DNA of 64,000 bases from Gymnopus androsaceus JB14. Its lineage: Eukaryota > Basidiomycota > Agaricomycetes > Agaricales > Omphalotaceae. Positions within the stretch are counted from its first letter, which is position 1. Every line of letters starts with the position of its first letter. Made by a program: the position numbers and the translations under genes. The notes below the pieces were generated by a model. The model had not been told where the DNA came from, did no database searches, and was given only the letters and a program-made list of their open reading frames with translations. The stretch is taken from assembly GCA_009733575.1 (NCBI GenBank), contig ML769427.1:62001-126000 (forward strand), given 5' to 3'. Positions 34,134 through 46,091 of this stretch are shown in pieces.

Positions 34134-37100
34134 CTAAGAATCACCCTTCGCCGGCTTCCCTGGTGCCATACCCATCGCAGCAACCGAATCCGCAGTCGGC
34201 AAGATCTTGACCCCATCAAATTTCCTCGACGTTGCATGTGCATGTCTGAGCGGCTTCATGATCATCTCAAGCTCTTCCATGAGCGTCTGGTGTCGGAAGG
34301 CGAGGCGGATGTTGGGGACGTTGGTCTGGCAGACAATATATGTATCAACAATTCAAAGCGGAAGGAAAACCCCACTACTGACCTTATTGATATCGTTTCC
34401 AGGTGCGCCAGGTACATACCACTGGTTTCCTAACCAATGTCTCTTAACCTCCATCTCGAACCCGCTCTGTAGCACGGAATTCCGAGCGAGTTCCGCAAGG
34501 GAACTTTGTGGCATTTTATAGATCTAGAGAAAGTAGGGGAATTCAAGATCCTAGTTCAAGTGGGAAACTTCGAAAACTGACATGAGCAGCGACACTGTAC
34601 TCCTCAAGTAAAGGTTCCTAAAGAGTTGTACATTAGCGCCAGAACGTTGCCCGTACACAGTGCAACGAACAAACCTTGGTAAAATGAAACTGCAATGGGT
34701 CATCCGTGCTCAAACTGACATTAAGCCCAACCTTGAAGAACTCTGGTAACGGGTTCCTCTCATACGCCAAGAATAACGCGTTATTGCTGAGAGGGCTCAT
34801 GGCCATACCAATTTGGCGCAGATAGTATAGATATTGCAGTGCGGGGACTTTTCGGAGTAGGATGCCGTGCGATATGGATTGGCCTGTAAGGAAGGCGGAG
34901 GTAAGGTGGTCGGTGTCGCCTGCTTCGCCGGCGTGGGGGCGGAAGACAAAGGTATCTGGAAGATGTGAGTCGACAAAGGACACAGAAAAGGAGAATGAAC
35001 GTACTGAACCCTCTCTGCTGCCTCCATCGATTCAAACTGGCCATATTGGCGTACATGTAATAAACCCTAGGGATGTTTGATTCAACATCTTGTATCGCAC
35101 AGATTGTAACACAAAGAAAGACCAACCAGTACGAATACGGCGGGGATTGATCTGTATCCCACAAGCGAGGGTACGGATACTTTCTATACAGCCTCCGTTC
35201 GATTTTCGATTCATCGTCGACAGTATCAAGTCCCACTACGCGCTGCAAGAAAACGTGGAGCTCGGGATGCGATGATGGGTCTTTTGTCACTTCGAATAGA
35301 GGCCCAAAGACGTCTGCGTAAATGGATTGTCACTGAGTATGGAAAGGAAAAATTATCAGAGAGAAACGTACTCTTGATGACGTCTTCGAAAGTCTTGACA
35401 GACCCATTGGCTTTGTATATGTCGTAGAGCCGAGGTACCTGGATCAACCACCGGACGTTATGGGAGAATAGCTTGTTGTCGACGACCCATTTCGCCAGCT
35501 TGTCCCAGTCTTGGGGCGAACGACCATAGATACTAAGCCGCCATTCGCAGTTCTAGAGGTAACGACGAAACGTCAATGCAATGAATAGATGACATCGCGC
35601 CTGCTAACCTGGTATTTGCTTTGCTCCAAGTCAGTCATGAGTTCTGCGAAACGTGCGATTAGGCAAGAAAAGTAGTTTAGTCTTTCGGCCATGCATACCC
35701 TTTGTCAATTCTGCGAGATACCGCCCTTCGATATAATTATCCGTCTTGAGGAAAATTTCTCGAAGCCTTGATTCACCAATAGGATTGTACTTGAGGTTGA
35801 ACTTGTCGAATCGATGAAACGAATCTTGATGGGCATGCATATCCAGCGTATCGATCGATAAATCGTACGCGGTCAGCTGGAGCGATTCGAAGACTTGTTT
35901 TAGAGTGAGTTCTTGTCCATCGCGGAACATGACAACGTCCTGAGGAATGATTAAGTGAATGCATAGATGGAAAGGGATGAATCCAATGTCCAGAACGACG
36001 TACATTTGGAGTCCGTTTCATCTTCGACTTGATGAATCGGAGGAGATGTTTTTGGTTCATACTGCTTGAATGATGAACGTGTGTGTCGACCTTGCGCAAA
36101 TTGTAAAAGTCACTACAAACGACAAAATTAGTTACATCGGCAATTACTGTATCGATTGAGCGATTTACCGATGGGGGACGCTCTACATCAAGCTGAGAGT
36201 TAGCTAATAGTGGTAGCTGGATGGAATAGACGAACCTTCATGTCAGCGAGCTCTTGGAACTCATTCATCAAGCTGTACATGGTAAATTTGCTGGAGAGGA
36301 ACTTGAGCCGTCTAAAAGCGAAGCTCTTCGTTGGGCCATCCGAAATGACAGCCAAAACGTAATCTAAGTCTTTGAAATATTCTCGTACGGTTGGTATACT
36401 GTAACAAGCTTCCTTGGCTTTTCCTAAATCGAGGACACATGAGATACTATATCTGGATGGATAAAGAAACAACCAACTTTTGTTCGCATTTTCATAAACT
36501 TGAAAAACGCCTGCATCGTCTATGGCATACTCATACGAGTCAGAGCCGGGAATCTGACATTGTTCAAAGTTGAACTCGTCGATAGGTGAGCGGGGCCACC
36601 TGAGCTCATGGTGTGTTGTTGGTCTGTCCAGTGCCAGTGCGGAGGTGGAGGAGGAGGATATATCGACCATGTTTCTGAGGGCTGAGGCGGAGGTTGGTTT
36701 GCTGCGAAGTTCGAGTCAGGTTTAACTCCTGACACGCCCGCGCGTTCTTCATCTAATCCGGGAAAGGAACCGTCATAATCTTTAGGGTTGTCTCCTAGTC
36801 TTTGTCGTGATTTTTTCATGTATTTATCGCGAAGCTCTAGACATTTCTGCAAGGATTGAAACAGGTGGAGGAGTTCAGCGTTGATCGCCTCTGATGAGAA
36901 TGTGAATTAGTTGTGCAAAATGGATAAAGCAGAACATACCATGTACAGTAGATTCTGCAACTGATTTCTCGTCTTCCTCGTCCATGAAGGGACTGACATT
37001 GTTGGGTTGTTCAGCCATAGCGGTGTGAAGGCTAGACATCTGCAAACTACCGCTTGCAAATGCTGCGGGGCCTTCTGAAGGTACATCTGAGCCTCTTCGA

Positions 37101-37296
37101 TGAGCCCAGTACTTTTCTTCAATCTGTTACTGAGCTCATGAGCGGCGCGATGAAAACCGAAAGAATAAGAGCGCACATGTTGAAGACTTTTCTCTTCAGT
37201 ATATCCAAAGAAGCCATCCCTAGCTTCGGGGATCTGAAGGCCAGAAGAAACTTCGCTCTGTGGCGACATCGGCTGCGATGGTGAGGGAGAGGGCAT
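34134..37296 (-). CDS. AMD1: AMP deaminase
   Basis: The enzyme hydrolyses AMP to IMP and ammonia in the purine nucleotide cycle, in the cytosol. It starts at [13 protein letters not shown]. The variable N-terminal part includes a proline run ([11 protein letters not shown]). The catalytic region begins [20 protein letters not shown], where the HxH binds zinc. It continues [66 protein letters not shown] and [20 protein letters not shown], and ends [20 protein letters not shown] and [14 protein letters not shown]. About a dozen short introns are present. All the hallmark blocks of the AMP deaminase family are present in order and the frame is intact. Ser (HHSSS) replaces the more usual Ala residues after the HxH. 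Confidence 0.95.
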
Positions 37297-38063
37297 TATG
37301 GATAAGGAAGAGAATAAAATTGGCGCTATAGATTTTTGTCACAGCTTCCGATCGACTCATAACGACTGACGCCCCGGCTAAAAAAGCCTGCCGGTCGACT
37401 CGGTTCTTCCTCAATGCGTTTTCAACTTTTTGTGCAAGGATGCGTGATCGTCCAGAATATCCGACTGAATAGGTAATCACTCATATCTAAATTAAAGCAT
37501 CTTTGAGGCTCTTAGCACCCCTAGTAATTCCACAGTGCAAAGAAATACGGAAGATTTGCTTTTTTTTCTCTTACTCTCCGTTCTAGAATGAGATTTGGTT
37601 AATATTATACTCAGCTCGAGTTTCTGATCAAGCTATAGCTACTAGCTAGGTCACAAGCCTCTTCACTGAGCGGACGAAGGAAAGTTTTTTCCAAGTCGCG
37701 CTCCTTCCTATGACCACTATCGGCCACTGTACTGGCATAGTAGCTTCCATGCACTGTATACCCCTCTTCTCCCATGGCGACCCACTGACTTGGACCTCTT
37801 TTCTTCCAACGCTGTGCTTAGGTATGCTGTTATCAAGCTCGAATCTAAAATCAACGCTCGTTGTTTAGGCAGGTAGGTTTCTTGCTTTGAGCATGAGCAT
37901 AGAGTAGAGTATAACCGCTCAAAGACAATCACCAAAAGGCTACTTTCCTCCACCTCTAGACGTTAATTTTTCGACGGGATCCATATGGGCGTAAGTTTGG
38001 ATGCTGGAGGAGAATGCGAAGATAACCAACTCTTTTGGGTACGAACTTCTTTCATAGGCGACA
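37297..38063. other. Divergent intergenic region left of a small gene
   Basis: It contains the AMP deaminase promoter at its left end and probably the promoter of the small plus-strand gene at its right end. No other gene is recognised. Confidence 0.45.
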
Positions 38064-38357
38064 ATGCCGGGAGAAATAGGCTCGCAACGGATCCGGGCGG
38101 TCATTGACGAGCAGTATTTCCGCAATTCATTACGATGGAAGGTACGAATGGGTTTTGTATCTCCTATGTAGTATCCAATGTCGTGATATCTGTACTGGAC
38201 GGACAGTGATTTATACTGATCTTGAGCATAGTAGACGCGACGCGTTGGAAATGGGAATAGCTTCAGGTTCTCGTATCACCTTAACGTTAACTCTAAAGTC
38301 GGTAAGTACATTGAGGAACGCATCCCGAGCCTGAGAGCAACGATGAGCGCGCTATAA
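38064..38357 (+). CDS. Possible small two-exon gene
   Basis: Exon one reads MPGEIGSQRIRAVIDEQYFR and NSLRWK (38064-38141). A 93-base GT-AG intron follows, and exon two reads TRRVGNGNSFRFSYHLNVNS and ends RATMSAL-stop (38235-38357). The frame is kept, but the product is only about 67 residues and no family is recognised. An alternative acceptor three bases upstream gives an immediate stop. Confidence 0.3.
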
Positions 38358-38493
38358 ATCAAAACACGTGGTCCGTGTGACGGCGAAGTGACGTTGGTTT
38401 CGGTTTATTTTTTTTCAACTTGGATTCCATCGTGGCGCCAGTCTTAACTCGCACCGAACATCGATTTATGCCCATCTGCCACTTGGAAGCACC

Positions 38494-39722
38494 ATGGACT
38501 CGTACAAATTTGGTGGACATTATCTCCTCGAAACCGAAATCGCCAATGGAGGCTGCGGCACGGTGTTCTTAGGGCAGCATGCAATTGCTGGAAAGCAGGT
38601 AGCTATCAAGCTAGAGCCTGCTTCAGATGGGAGGAGGTCTATGCGACGCAGTAAAAGTCAGCCAGAGCTCAAATCAAAGAGCAGGAAGCAGACGGTGGAT
38701 CCCTATCCTGGTCTTTCGCCACTCACTCTCGAGTCCCAGATTTACAAGCGTCTCATGGGCGCCCCAGGAGTTCCTTTCATCTTGCATTCTGGTAAATCCG
38801 GTCCATATAACGTTCTCGTCATGGACTTGCTCGGACCTTCCTTGGAAGATCTCTCACGTCGTTGCGGTCGTCGTTTCAGCCTAAAAACGACCTGCATGCT
38901 TGCTGTTCAGTGCTTGGACAGGTTGGAGTACATCCACGGTCGTGGTATCCTTCATCGAGACGTGAAGCCTGCCAACTTTGTCATGAGCCGCACGACTCCT
39001 AGCATCGTCAACATCATTGACTTTGGTCTTGCGAAACGGTACCGTCAACCACTAAACGGTGAACATACTCCTTATTCCCAGCATCCCGATGCCCTTCATG
39101 GCGTCGGCACCTCACTTTATGCGTCGCTCAACACCCATTTTGGAGTGGAGACGGGCAGGAGGACGATCTCGAGAGTCTAGCCTATATGTTGATTGGCTTT
39201 GTCAGGGGCGGATTACCATGGCGTAAAGTCAGAGCAACCGTTGATCCTCCGCTCAATTGGCCTTCGAAGGAATGGAATCCCGTAACCCAAACCTGGAACT
39301 TAATTCGAGACGAAAAGGTCAAAGCTGAAGCTGCGCTGCTCGGCATGTCCAAGGAACGAAAACCACACTCGCACGCGCCCATGTCGTCCTCCAACCCTGC
39401 TAGCCTTCTCACTGGCTTACCAGAGGAATTCGGTGTTTTGTATCGTTACGCACGCACGCTCCAGTTTACCGATTTGCCTGATTACGAAGGGCTTCGACAG
39501 CTTTTCCGTGGTTTGGCCGAGCGTGAGGGTTTCTTGGATTCTGCGGGCGAATATGACGGGATTTGGGACTGGGATGCTCCTGACGGAAGTGTACCCCCTG
39601 TGCCGTCTACTCCTCTTGCCGTAGGACATGGACAGGGCAGATTCTGCGAAGCTTGTAACAAGAGAGCGGCTGAGGCAGCAGGTGTGGGCGCTTTAGGGAA
39701 GCGAAGGAAGGAATGGGTGTAA
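38494..39722 (+). CDS. Casein kinase 1-family protein kinase, intronless, with a one-base frameshift
   Basis: It starts MDSYKFGGHYLLETEIANGG. The G-loop region is NGGCGTVFLG, the catalytic Lys is in VAIKLEP (residue 39), the catalytic loop is HRDVKPANF (about 154-162) and DFGLAKRY starts at about 176. The CK1 signature is GTSLYASLNTHFGVE. After VETGRR the frame reaches a stop at 39178-39180. The expected continuation DDLESLAYMLIGFVRGGLPW is open in the next frame and runs to a stop at 39722 (ALGKRRKEWV). One extra G near 39157-39165 (aggaggacg to aggagggacg) would restore TGRRDDLES exactly. Either this is a one-base sequence error or the gene is a recent pseudogene. It has no introns in an intron-rich neighbourhood, which suggests a retrocopy. 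A basic insert (RRSMRRSKSQPELKSKSRKQ) follows the catalytic Lys. Confidence 0.85.
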
Positions 39723-40134
39723 ATGTATAAATGACTGGAACAGACCTCGTCGTTCGACCAGTTGGAGATTATGAAACTTACGGTTAGTTCTTTTCGCTTT
39801 TTTATGTACAGTATCTTGCTAATGTCGTTCAAAGTGACACTTTGATATACTTTATGAAGGACCAGGTCATTGAAGGGTTCCATCCCGTAACCAGTCTTTC
39901 GATTGGATGGAAATGTAAACGACACTGTCGATCTAGATAGGGCTCTCCGCGAGGAGAGGAGGAGTGGGTAGTGGTGATATTGGACTGGATATTTGCGATG
40001 ACCAGGACTATAACGAGAGGTAATGCCACTGATGGTGCTTCGCTTTGCTGTGATTCAAATTCGACGTACCTACAGATTGACTGCTACGATAACTCACTAC
40101 AAGATACATACCCAAAAAAAGACAGTAAAATATT
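39723..40134. other. Convergent 3' intergenic region
   Basis: It lies between the 3' ends of the CK1-like gene (plus) and the Cys-rich/coiled-coil gene (minus). No gene is recognised. Confidence 0.5.
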
Positions 40135-41200
40135 CTAATGATACAGATCATGAACCATGAACGATATGTTCTGCGGTCGATTCTTTTGGAGATAGACTCT
40201 GGGTGCTACAATACCTTTCGGCAATCTTGCTGCTCCCAGTCCCTTAGACTGTTCACTTCCACTGATAACACCTATTATTGACCTAAACCCAACAGGAATA
40301 TGTTCCAGCTGCCGGTTCGCCAATTCCTGAATCTGGCTGCTAATATTGTCAAACGTTTCAACCACGCCTTCCTTAGAGATTTTATGCTGCACGAAGACCT
40401 CTTTTGTTTTCCACAGGAGACGTTCAGGTACGCTACAGGATATTTTGATTTTAATCAGTCGATCTTTTTGTGCTTTTGGATGTTTTACGCATCAGCGAAA
40501 GGCGTGAAAGAAGGCTCTTACATTGCAGTTCCTTCTTCAGCGCGTTGATCTCGGTTACTTCGTCTACAGAGTCGTCATCACTGAGCTCGAGAATATCCTA
40601 TACTTAGCATCTGGTCAGTTGGTTTCGTAAAAAAGACAAAATGCACAAACTCCAGCAAAACTCCAGCCGAACGTGCCACATCCTGATCCTCTCATCCTCG
40701 TCATCAGAGCCATTTTGGCTTTCCTTGGCCGTACGCTTGTTTCTCCTGTAATCGCGACCTTTTTGCCTACAAGATTCACAGAGATTCACAGGTCTGGTAC
40801 CGATATCTTGAAGGAATGATTTCTACACACTCTGCTGGCATAACGACTTTTATTGTTGTTATTTTTGTTATTCGAGTAACGTCTCCGACAAGACAAGCAT
40901 CGAACCGTGCGGAATGCGAGCGCCACAACGACCTTTGCAGGCGAACTGTTATAGGCGGTAAGACAAGTTTGGCAGTTCTTGGAAAAGTATGGCGAAAGGG
41001 AATTGTCGCAGCATTTTTCGAGCAAATAAAGCGTCACGGTACTGGAGACGTCGATACCTCTTTCGTTTTCTTCCCCTGGCCGGCAGCATGCGGGTTTTCG
41101 ATTTTCTCCTCACAAATGCCATCGTTCAGGCGCGAATGAGGCACTTCCGCCTGCAAAACCGACAAAATCAGACGAAAGAGATGCAAACCTTCCACAAATG
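40135..41200 (-). CDS. Cys-rich/coiled-coil protein sharing a C-terminal motif with its divergent neighbour
   Basis: The readable exons, 5' to 3', are GICEEKIENPHAAGQGKKTK, then NCQTCLTAYNSSPAK, then FRTVRCLSCRRR, then KSFLQDIGTRPVNLCESCRQ and KGRDYRRNKRTAKES, followed by an acidic stretch (GSDDEDE). Next come DILELSDDDSVDEVTEINAL (coiled coil, KKELQ) and a last exon, KISKEGVVETFDNISSQIQE, LANRQLEHIPVGFRSI, ending FMVHDLYH-stop. Three CxxC pairs suggest a zinc-binding region followed by a basic patch and a coiled coil, a plausible nuclear protein. The start is not resolved. The motif RQLEHIPVGFRSI matches RRLERAPVGFYSI in the plus-strand gene at 41562-43029, which suggests local duplication. 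Confidence 0.55.
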
Positions 41201-41561
41201 CATGGACCGTCGTTCTTGTTAACAGTACCTGGAGAACGAGTAACTCATTCTGTACTACAGTAACAAGTCAGAAGCAGAGTGCTACGATGCATAAGCCAGA
41301 GATCTAGATACGATTCAAATGATTTGGAAAATGGAAGAAGCTTGGAGGTCCACGCCCAAAGAATATCCCAATGAAGAAATTGTGTAATATCTGAAGCTGT
41401 TGCTGAAACAAAGCAAGAACACGGAGGCGAGGTCGCAGCTCGGAGATCTATCTTATCTAAATATGTACACATCATATTCTCACACATCGCACATCTCCTT
41501 GTTCTCTTCCATCACCGAATCTTATTCCTTGTCTCTTCCGGCGTTCCGAGCAAATCAAGAT

Positions 41562-43029
41562 GGAAGGTGACGCTGGAACAAGTGCCACACAACTGCAAGT
41601 GGACGGTGAAGCCATACAACTTCTAGTAAAAGACTTGAAGCTACGATTCGCAAAGGAAATGCTTCATGTCCCTACAATGCCGAGCTAAAGGAGTGGCACG
41701 ACCTCCATCCAGGTACGGTACGTCGCAACAGCCTTGAGGCGTAGATATCATGCTATCTGCGACGGTGTTTCTCACATGGTTTTCATATATAGACTTGTGA
41801 CTTTTGCCTAGAACGCAAGCGGTCAGATTGTGCACCAAGATTCTGAATCGCTAGATTACAGCTCTTGCGCATTCTGTGCAACATCAAGTCAAGCAACGAC
41901 TCCTTGCTCGTGGAGACTGCACGAACTGCGGTTCCGAGTGCTGAAGAGTTTGAACATTGACGATCAGACATTTCACGCCTTGGAGTTACAGACGAGGGAG
42001 GCTCGCAGCCAGTACCTATCTCAGTTGGTATGTTACACCTCGACTCGTTTGCAAGGAATATGGCTAATGCAGTTGAATCGCAGGCGGCTAGTATGAAAGA
42101 GGACTCTCCCTCTCCTTCTGTCGACGAAACCGTTGTACGTATTTACCAGTGTATTCTTCTCTGCCCAGTCATGAGTGTTCACCTTCAACTTTCCAGATCC
42201 CAGAATCGCCGTCTCCTGCTGCTGCTTCTACATCATCAGCAATACCAACATCTTTACCCGATAAAACAAATCCCAAGGCATCCTCTTCATCACGAAAATC
42301 TGCGCCCGGGACGGAGCTGCGGAAGTTACGCACCCTATTAGCCCAAACAATGGATGAAAAGAGTATGTTGGAAACCAAAGTTGAAGAACTAAGTGCCTCA
42401 AAAGCCGAACTGGAGGAGAGATGTAAGAGCTGGGAGGAGAAGTATCAGAATTCAGAAATGAGAGCGAAGGATTTGGATGAATTAGTCAAAATATCGATGC
42501 CGGGAACCTCGAGTGTCGATATCACACATCTCATAAAGACGGTTGGAGAACTGAAAGAGTCACTGTCGAACGTCCAGACGAAAAAAGATATTCTTTCTCA
42601 GCGCGTTAAAGGTCTGTTATCCCTCAATTTTCTCTTCCTTGATCATCGCTCATCGTATGTCTCTACCTAGCTCTCGAAGACATGGACACGGCCAACGTTC
42701 AGCGGGAGCTAATTGAACATGCCAATCTGCATGTTCTCATACGTCTTCTGAGTCACGCTCGAGATGACTTTGCCAATTGCAGAATAATGCAGGATCAGAT
42801 GCTCCAAATGTGTGATAATCTTGGTGAACAGCTGAAGGAAGTGGCGGCTAGGCGGCTCGAGAGGGCTCCTGTAGGCTTTTATTCAATCGACGATGTAATG
42901 CGGAGAACTCGTCGCTGGGATGAGGCGTTCGATGATGAGGATGTTGAGGTTACGGATTCCGATATCTCTCCATCCACCTCGGAACGAGCTCTGTCTGACC
43001 CGCAGTCTTCCAAGCGAGCTAGGGTATGA
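41562..43029 (+). CDS. Coiled-coil protein, function unknown
   Basis: It starts MEGDAGTSATQLQVDG. Splicing at G|gtgaagcc...cgcaaag|GA gives NASCPYNAELKEWHDLHP. The next exon reads NASGQIVHQDSESLDYSSCA and continues to LQTREARSQYLSQL. Then come a Ser/Pro-rich part (IPESPSPAAASTSSAIPTSL) and a long coiled coil (ELRKLRTLLAQTMDEKSMLE, TKVEELSASKAELEERCKSW). The last exon, DMDTANVQRELIEHANLHVL, contains RRLERAPVGFYSI and an acidic end, then PQSSKRARV-stop. No enzymatic motif is present. It is likely a structural or nuclear adaptor. It is divergent from the gene at 40135-41200, about 360 bases away, so the two may share a promoter region. Confidence 0.65.
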
Positions 43030-43423
43030 TATTTGCTGGCATATATCGGATTTTTATTTACTGCTGTACGTATCATTTCATTGCTAGTTATCGTGTTTTG
43101 CTCTGCAAAGTATCATCTGTATCTGTAATCTGATTAGTTTTAGTATTGGGGGCTTGACGCGAGTGGTCTGTTATAAGATCAAAGCTGTAGATATCGGCTT
43201 CGAAGGTCCCTTGCAGCGAACAATTATGTATTCGTGTTAATATACAATGATCACCTTTTGTGCTTCATTTACTTCATGTACTTTATATCAACCGTTTGAG
43301 TGTTCCCCGCATAAAGCGAACAAACCAATAATTTGAGAGGATCGGCTAGTGAAAGAAAGGTTCAGGCTAAGTATACTTCCATGAAACATAAAGTGATAAC
43401 TACACCGCTGGAACCTTGGAAGT
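43030..43423. other. Convergent 3' intergenic region
   Basis: It lies between the 3' ends of two converging genes, is AT-rich and has no recognised gene. Confidence 0.5.
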
Positions 43424-44221
43424 TCAATTCCTTTCATGCGATAATGGTGTTGAATGCAGTGATGAAAGTAGATCATTCCGCCGCTTTTCCAAGAACATGG
43501 ATTTCGATAGAAACTCTCCGAAAGCCTCTGGAGCGCGCTCGAAAATGCAAGAAGCTAAATACGCCCCGTCCTCCTTGCACCAACGAGTAATGCTAGCCTC
43601 TATTTCGGGATTGTAACCAGTGCTGAAAAGCAGTTCGATGAATTCTTTCTTGCTTTTGAATCCAAGGCCACCTTCATCCTCGGACATGGTGATTCTACAC
43701 AAAAGGTTCTGCGCCTTATCTGCTTTGTCCCGGGCCACCTCCTGCTGATCCAGGCGCGTCTGCATTTTTGCATCGAATGCAGCAGACGACGTTGCAAGGT
43801 CTCTTTGCATCTTCTCCTCGTCCTGTTTATCCTTCCGCACGAGAGTCTCAGTACTGCCCGGTGGATTCCGACGACGTCGCCGAACGCGAGGGCGTCCTCT
43901 GAGTTGAGCTGGGCTGTCTTGTAAGACTGACATAAGGGATTCAGGTCTACTAGCGGCATCTTGGTTGCGCTGTGGTGTGGTAGGAATGATCTCTGGGGGT
44001 GGCTCTAGATCCAATGGCGCGGGACTCGGTCGTTGTCGAGTGGAGGAAAAGTCGTCGTCAAGCTCCGAATCCGCTTCGAATCCTTCGATGGCAGTTTTAC
44101 ACGGAATCTGTGGGAGTGGAGAAAGAGGCTTCTTTCTCAGCTTCTTTAAAGACTTTCTAATAGAGCCAGAGGGCTTGTAATCTGCATCTGAGTGACGTCG
44201 TTTACGAGGTGGTGGTGGCAT
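43424..44221 (-). CDS. Unknown basic protein, 265 residues, single exon
   Basis: A continuous frame begins MPPPPRKRRHSDADYKPSGS. The N-half is basic and proline-rich, with nuclear-localisation-like clusters (RKRRH, KSLKKLRKKPL, RGRPRVRRRRR). The middle is a probable helix rich in charged residues (EEKMQRDLATSSAAFDAKMQ). The C-half (FKSKKEFIELLFSTGYNPEI, then EASITRWCKEDGAYLASCIF) looks like a small folded domain. No family is recognised. It is probably nuclear. It starts 195 bases from the divergent GH71 gene, so the two may share a bidirectional promoter. Confidence 0.7.
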   Translation of the reverse strand: MPPPPRKRRHSDADYKPSGSIRKSLKKLRKKPLSPLPQIPCKTAIEGFEADSELDDDFSSTRQRPSPAPLDLEPPPEIIPTTPQRNQDAASRPESLMSVLQDSPAQLRGRPRVRRRRRNPPGSTETLVRKDKQDEEKMQRDLATSSAAFDAKMQTRLDQQEVARDKADKAQNLLCRITMSEDEGGLGFKSKKEFIELLFSTGYNPEIEASITRWCKEDGAYLASCIFERAPEAFGEFLSKSMFLEKRRNDLLSSLHSTPLSHERN

Positions 44222-44416
44222 CGGAGAAAATCGGGCGCCTAATTTCCTGGTTGATTGTTAACTTGGGTCAAACTGGGCGGCCCAGTCTAACCTTCTTTCT
44301 CAATCATTCTCTTTTACAGTATCTTCCGAACCAGTCTGAAACTCGGAGTCTCGGAGGTACGGAGGTATTGGACAGGTACATCAATGATTTTTGTCAGTCT
44401 ACTATAATCTATTTAA
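44222..44416. promoter_or_regulatory. Probable bidirectional promoter region
   Basis: These 195 bases separate two divergent start codons (44221 minus, 44417 plus). They include a pyrimidine-rich stretch near 44290-44320. No specific binding site is claimed. Confidence 0.4.
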
Positions 44417-46091
44417 TGGCGAGAGTCCGACGCCTCCTTTTACTTATGACGGGCCCATTTAGTACCATCCTTTTGGGAGTAGTGCAATGTCTCTTACTGG
44501 CTACGCGTGTTGACGCTGCAATCGTGTTCGCTCATTTCATGGTATTTGTGCAACTCAATGCCTCGAGCAACAGCTAAATGTGAAAATTTCACAGGTGCAA
44601 AATGCGTACTCTTACGATTCTGTGGCCGACTGGACTGCTGATATCACGGCTGCTCAAGCTATAGGCATAGACGGATTCGGTAAACATCTGCAATTTCCAT
44701 GTTTATTCCTTCAATTGACTCGAATCCAATTACTTTTAGCTCTCAACACGGCTGTCGACGACTACGAAACTACAAAATACCCGGACGCCTTTTCCGCCGC
44801 TGAAGCAGCGGGCTTTAAGCTGTTCATTTCGTTCGACATGAGCTATGACTGGGACCAGGAAGATATGGTAACTCTAGTCAAGACTTATGCAAGCAGTTCC
44901 GCATACTATCACTGGAATGGCGATCCTCTGGTGAGTGATATGAGCACTTTCAATGATGCTCCCGTGAGTTCTGAACGCGACACTAGGTCAGTACCTATGA
45001 TGGTGATGATGAAGACGATGATTTCTGGGAGGAATTCAAGGAAGATCTCAAAGACGAAGGAATAACGATCTGTCTTGTACCGGCTTTCGTTGACTATCAG
45101 CCTGATGACGAGTCGGATGCCACTGAAATGTTTGAGGACTATCCTTCTATCGATGGGTTCTTTAACTGGAATTCGTGGCCAGATGATGATACTCGACTTA
45201 GTAACGCAACCGATCTTGCTTTCAAGGAGGGAATCGAAGCTAACGACAGGACTGGCCCCTACATCATGGGTAAGCGGTACTGGCATATTGCTCTATTCGA
45301 TAACACGGACCCACCTTCTTTTACAGCGGTCTCCCCTTGGCAATTTAAAGAGCTCGGAGGCGAAATGGATTGGGTCGTGCTTGCTGACGAGCTCTGGAAA
45401 TATCGATGGGAACAGGCTATCTTGGAAGTTAAACCTGATATCGTTGAGATAGTCACTTGGAATGACTACGGTTCGTCATTTTATGTCGGTTTCTGATGAA
45501 GCGTCCAACGTAAATCCCCTTGTTTCCTACAGCTGAAAGCCAATACATTGCTGATATTAACCCCAATGTCGACCTGGGAGATTTGGCACCAATGTACGTC
45601 GATGGATTCACTCACGCGGGCTGGAGAACCATGGCAGAGTATTACATCTCTTGGTACAAAACTGGGACTCCGCCTGCCATCACTGTAAGCATCTTTTGCT
45701 GCATATAGCCTTTCGTCGATACTGAATAGGAGTTCTGCTACAGGAAGACCAAGTTATATACTGGTACCGCGTTTATCCCAAATCAATCGCCTGTAGCCAA
45801 GGCGCTCTTCCGAGAAATTCAGACTTTCCTGCCGATGCGGTATTCGCATTCTCCTTGCTGAAATCTGCAGGTACCATTAGACTTACCGTCGGAGACAGTA
45901 CAGCGTCGTTTGATGCACCGGCGGGAGTAGCTCTTGGGTCAGTGCCCTTTTCTACAGTGGATGCTCAATCACCTGTGGTGGAGATCGTGAGGAATGGCAC
46001 GACTGTCAAGAACGGAACTGGAGCAAAAGCTATCAGTACGAGCTCTTGCGACTACTACAACTTTAACCCACTAGTGGGAATTGTTCAGTAG
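44417..46091 (+). CDS. GH71 alpha-1,3-glucanase (mutanase), secreted
   Basis: The enzyme cleaves alpha-1,3-glucan, a cell-wall polymer of fungi, and is used in wall remodelling, fruiting or mycoparasitism. It starts MARVRRLLLLMTGPFSTILL with a signal peptide ending near RVDA. The mature part begins IVFAHFM|VQNAYSYDSVADW, the family's typical opening. Further blocks are AQAIGIDGF|ALNTAVDDY, AAGFKLFISFDMSYDW, AYYHWNGDPL|VSTYDG, GITICLVPAFVDYQ, IDGFFNWNSWPDD, GPYIMGKRYWHIALF, DWVVLADELWKYRWEQA, DIVEIVTWNDY and DGFTHAGWRTMAEYYISWYK. The end is NFNPLVGIVQ-stop. Six or so short introns were joined in frame. The C-terminal about 120 residues look like a small beta domain without a separate carbohydrate-binding module. 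The length of about 430 residues suits the core family. Confidence 0.93.
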
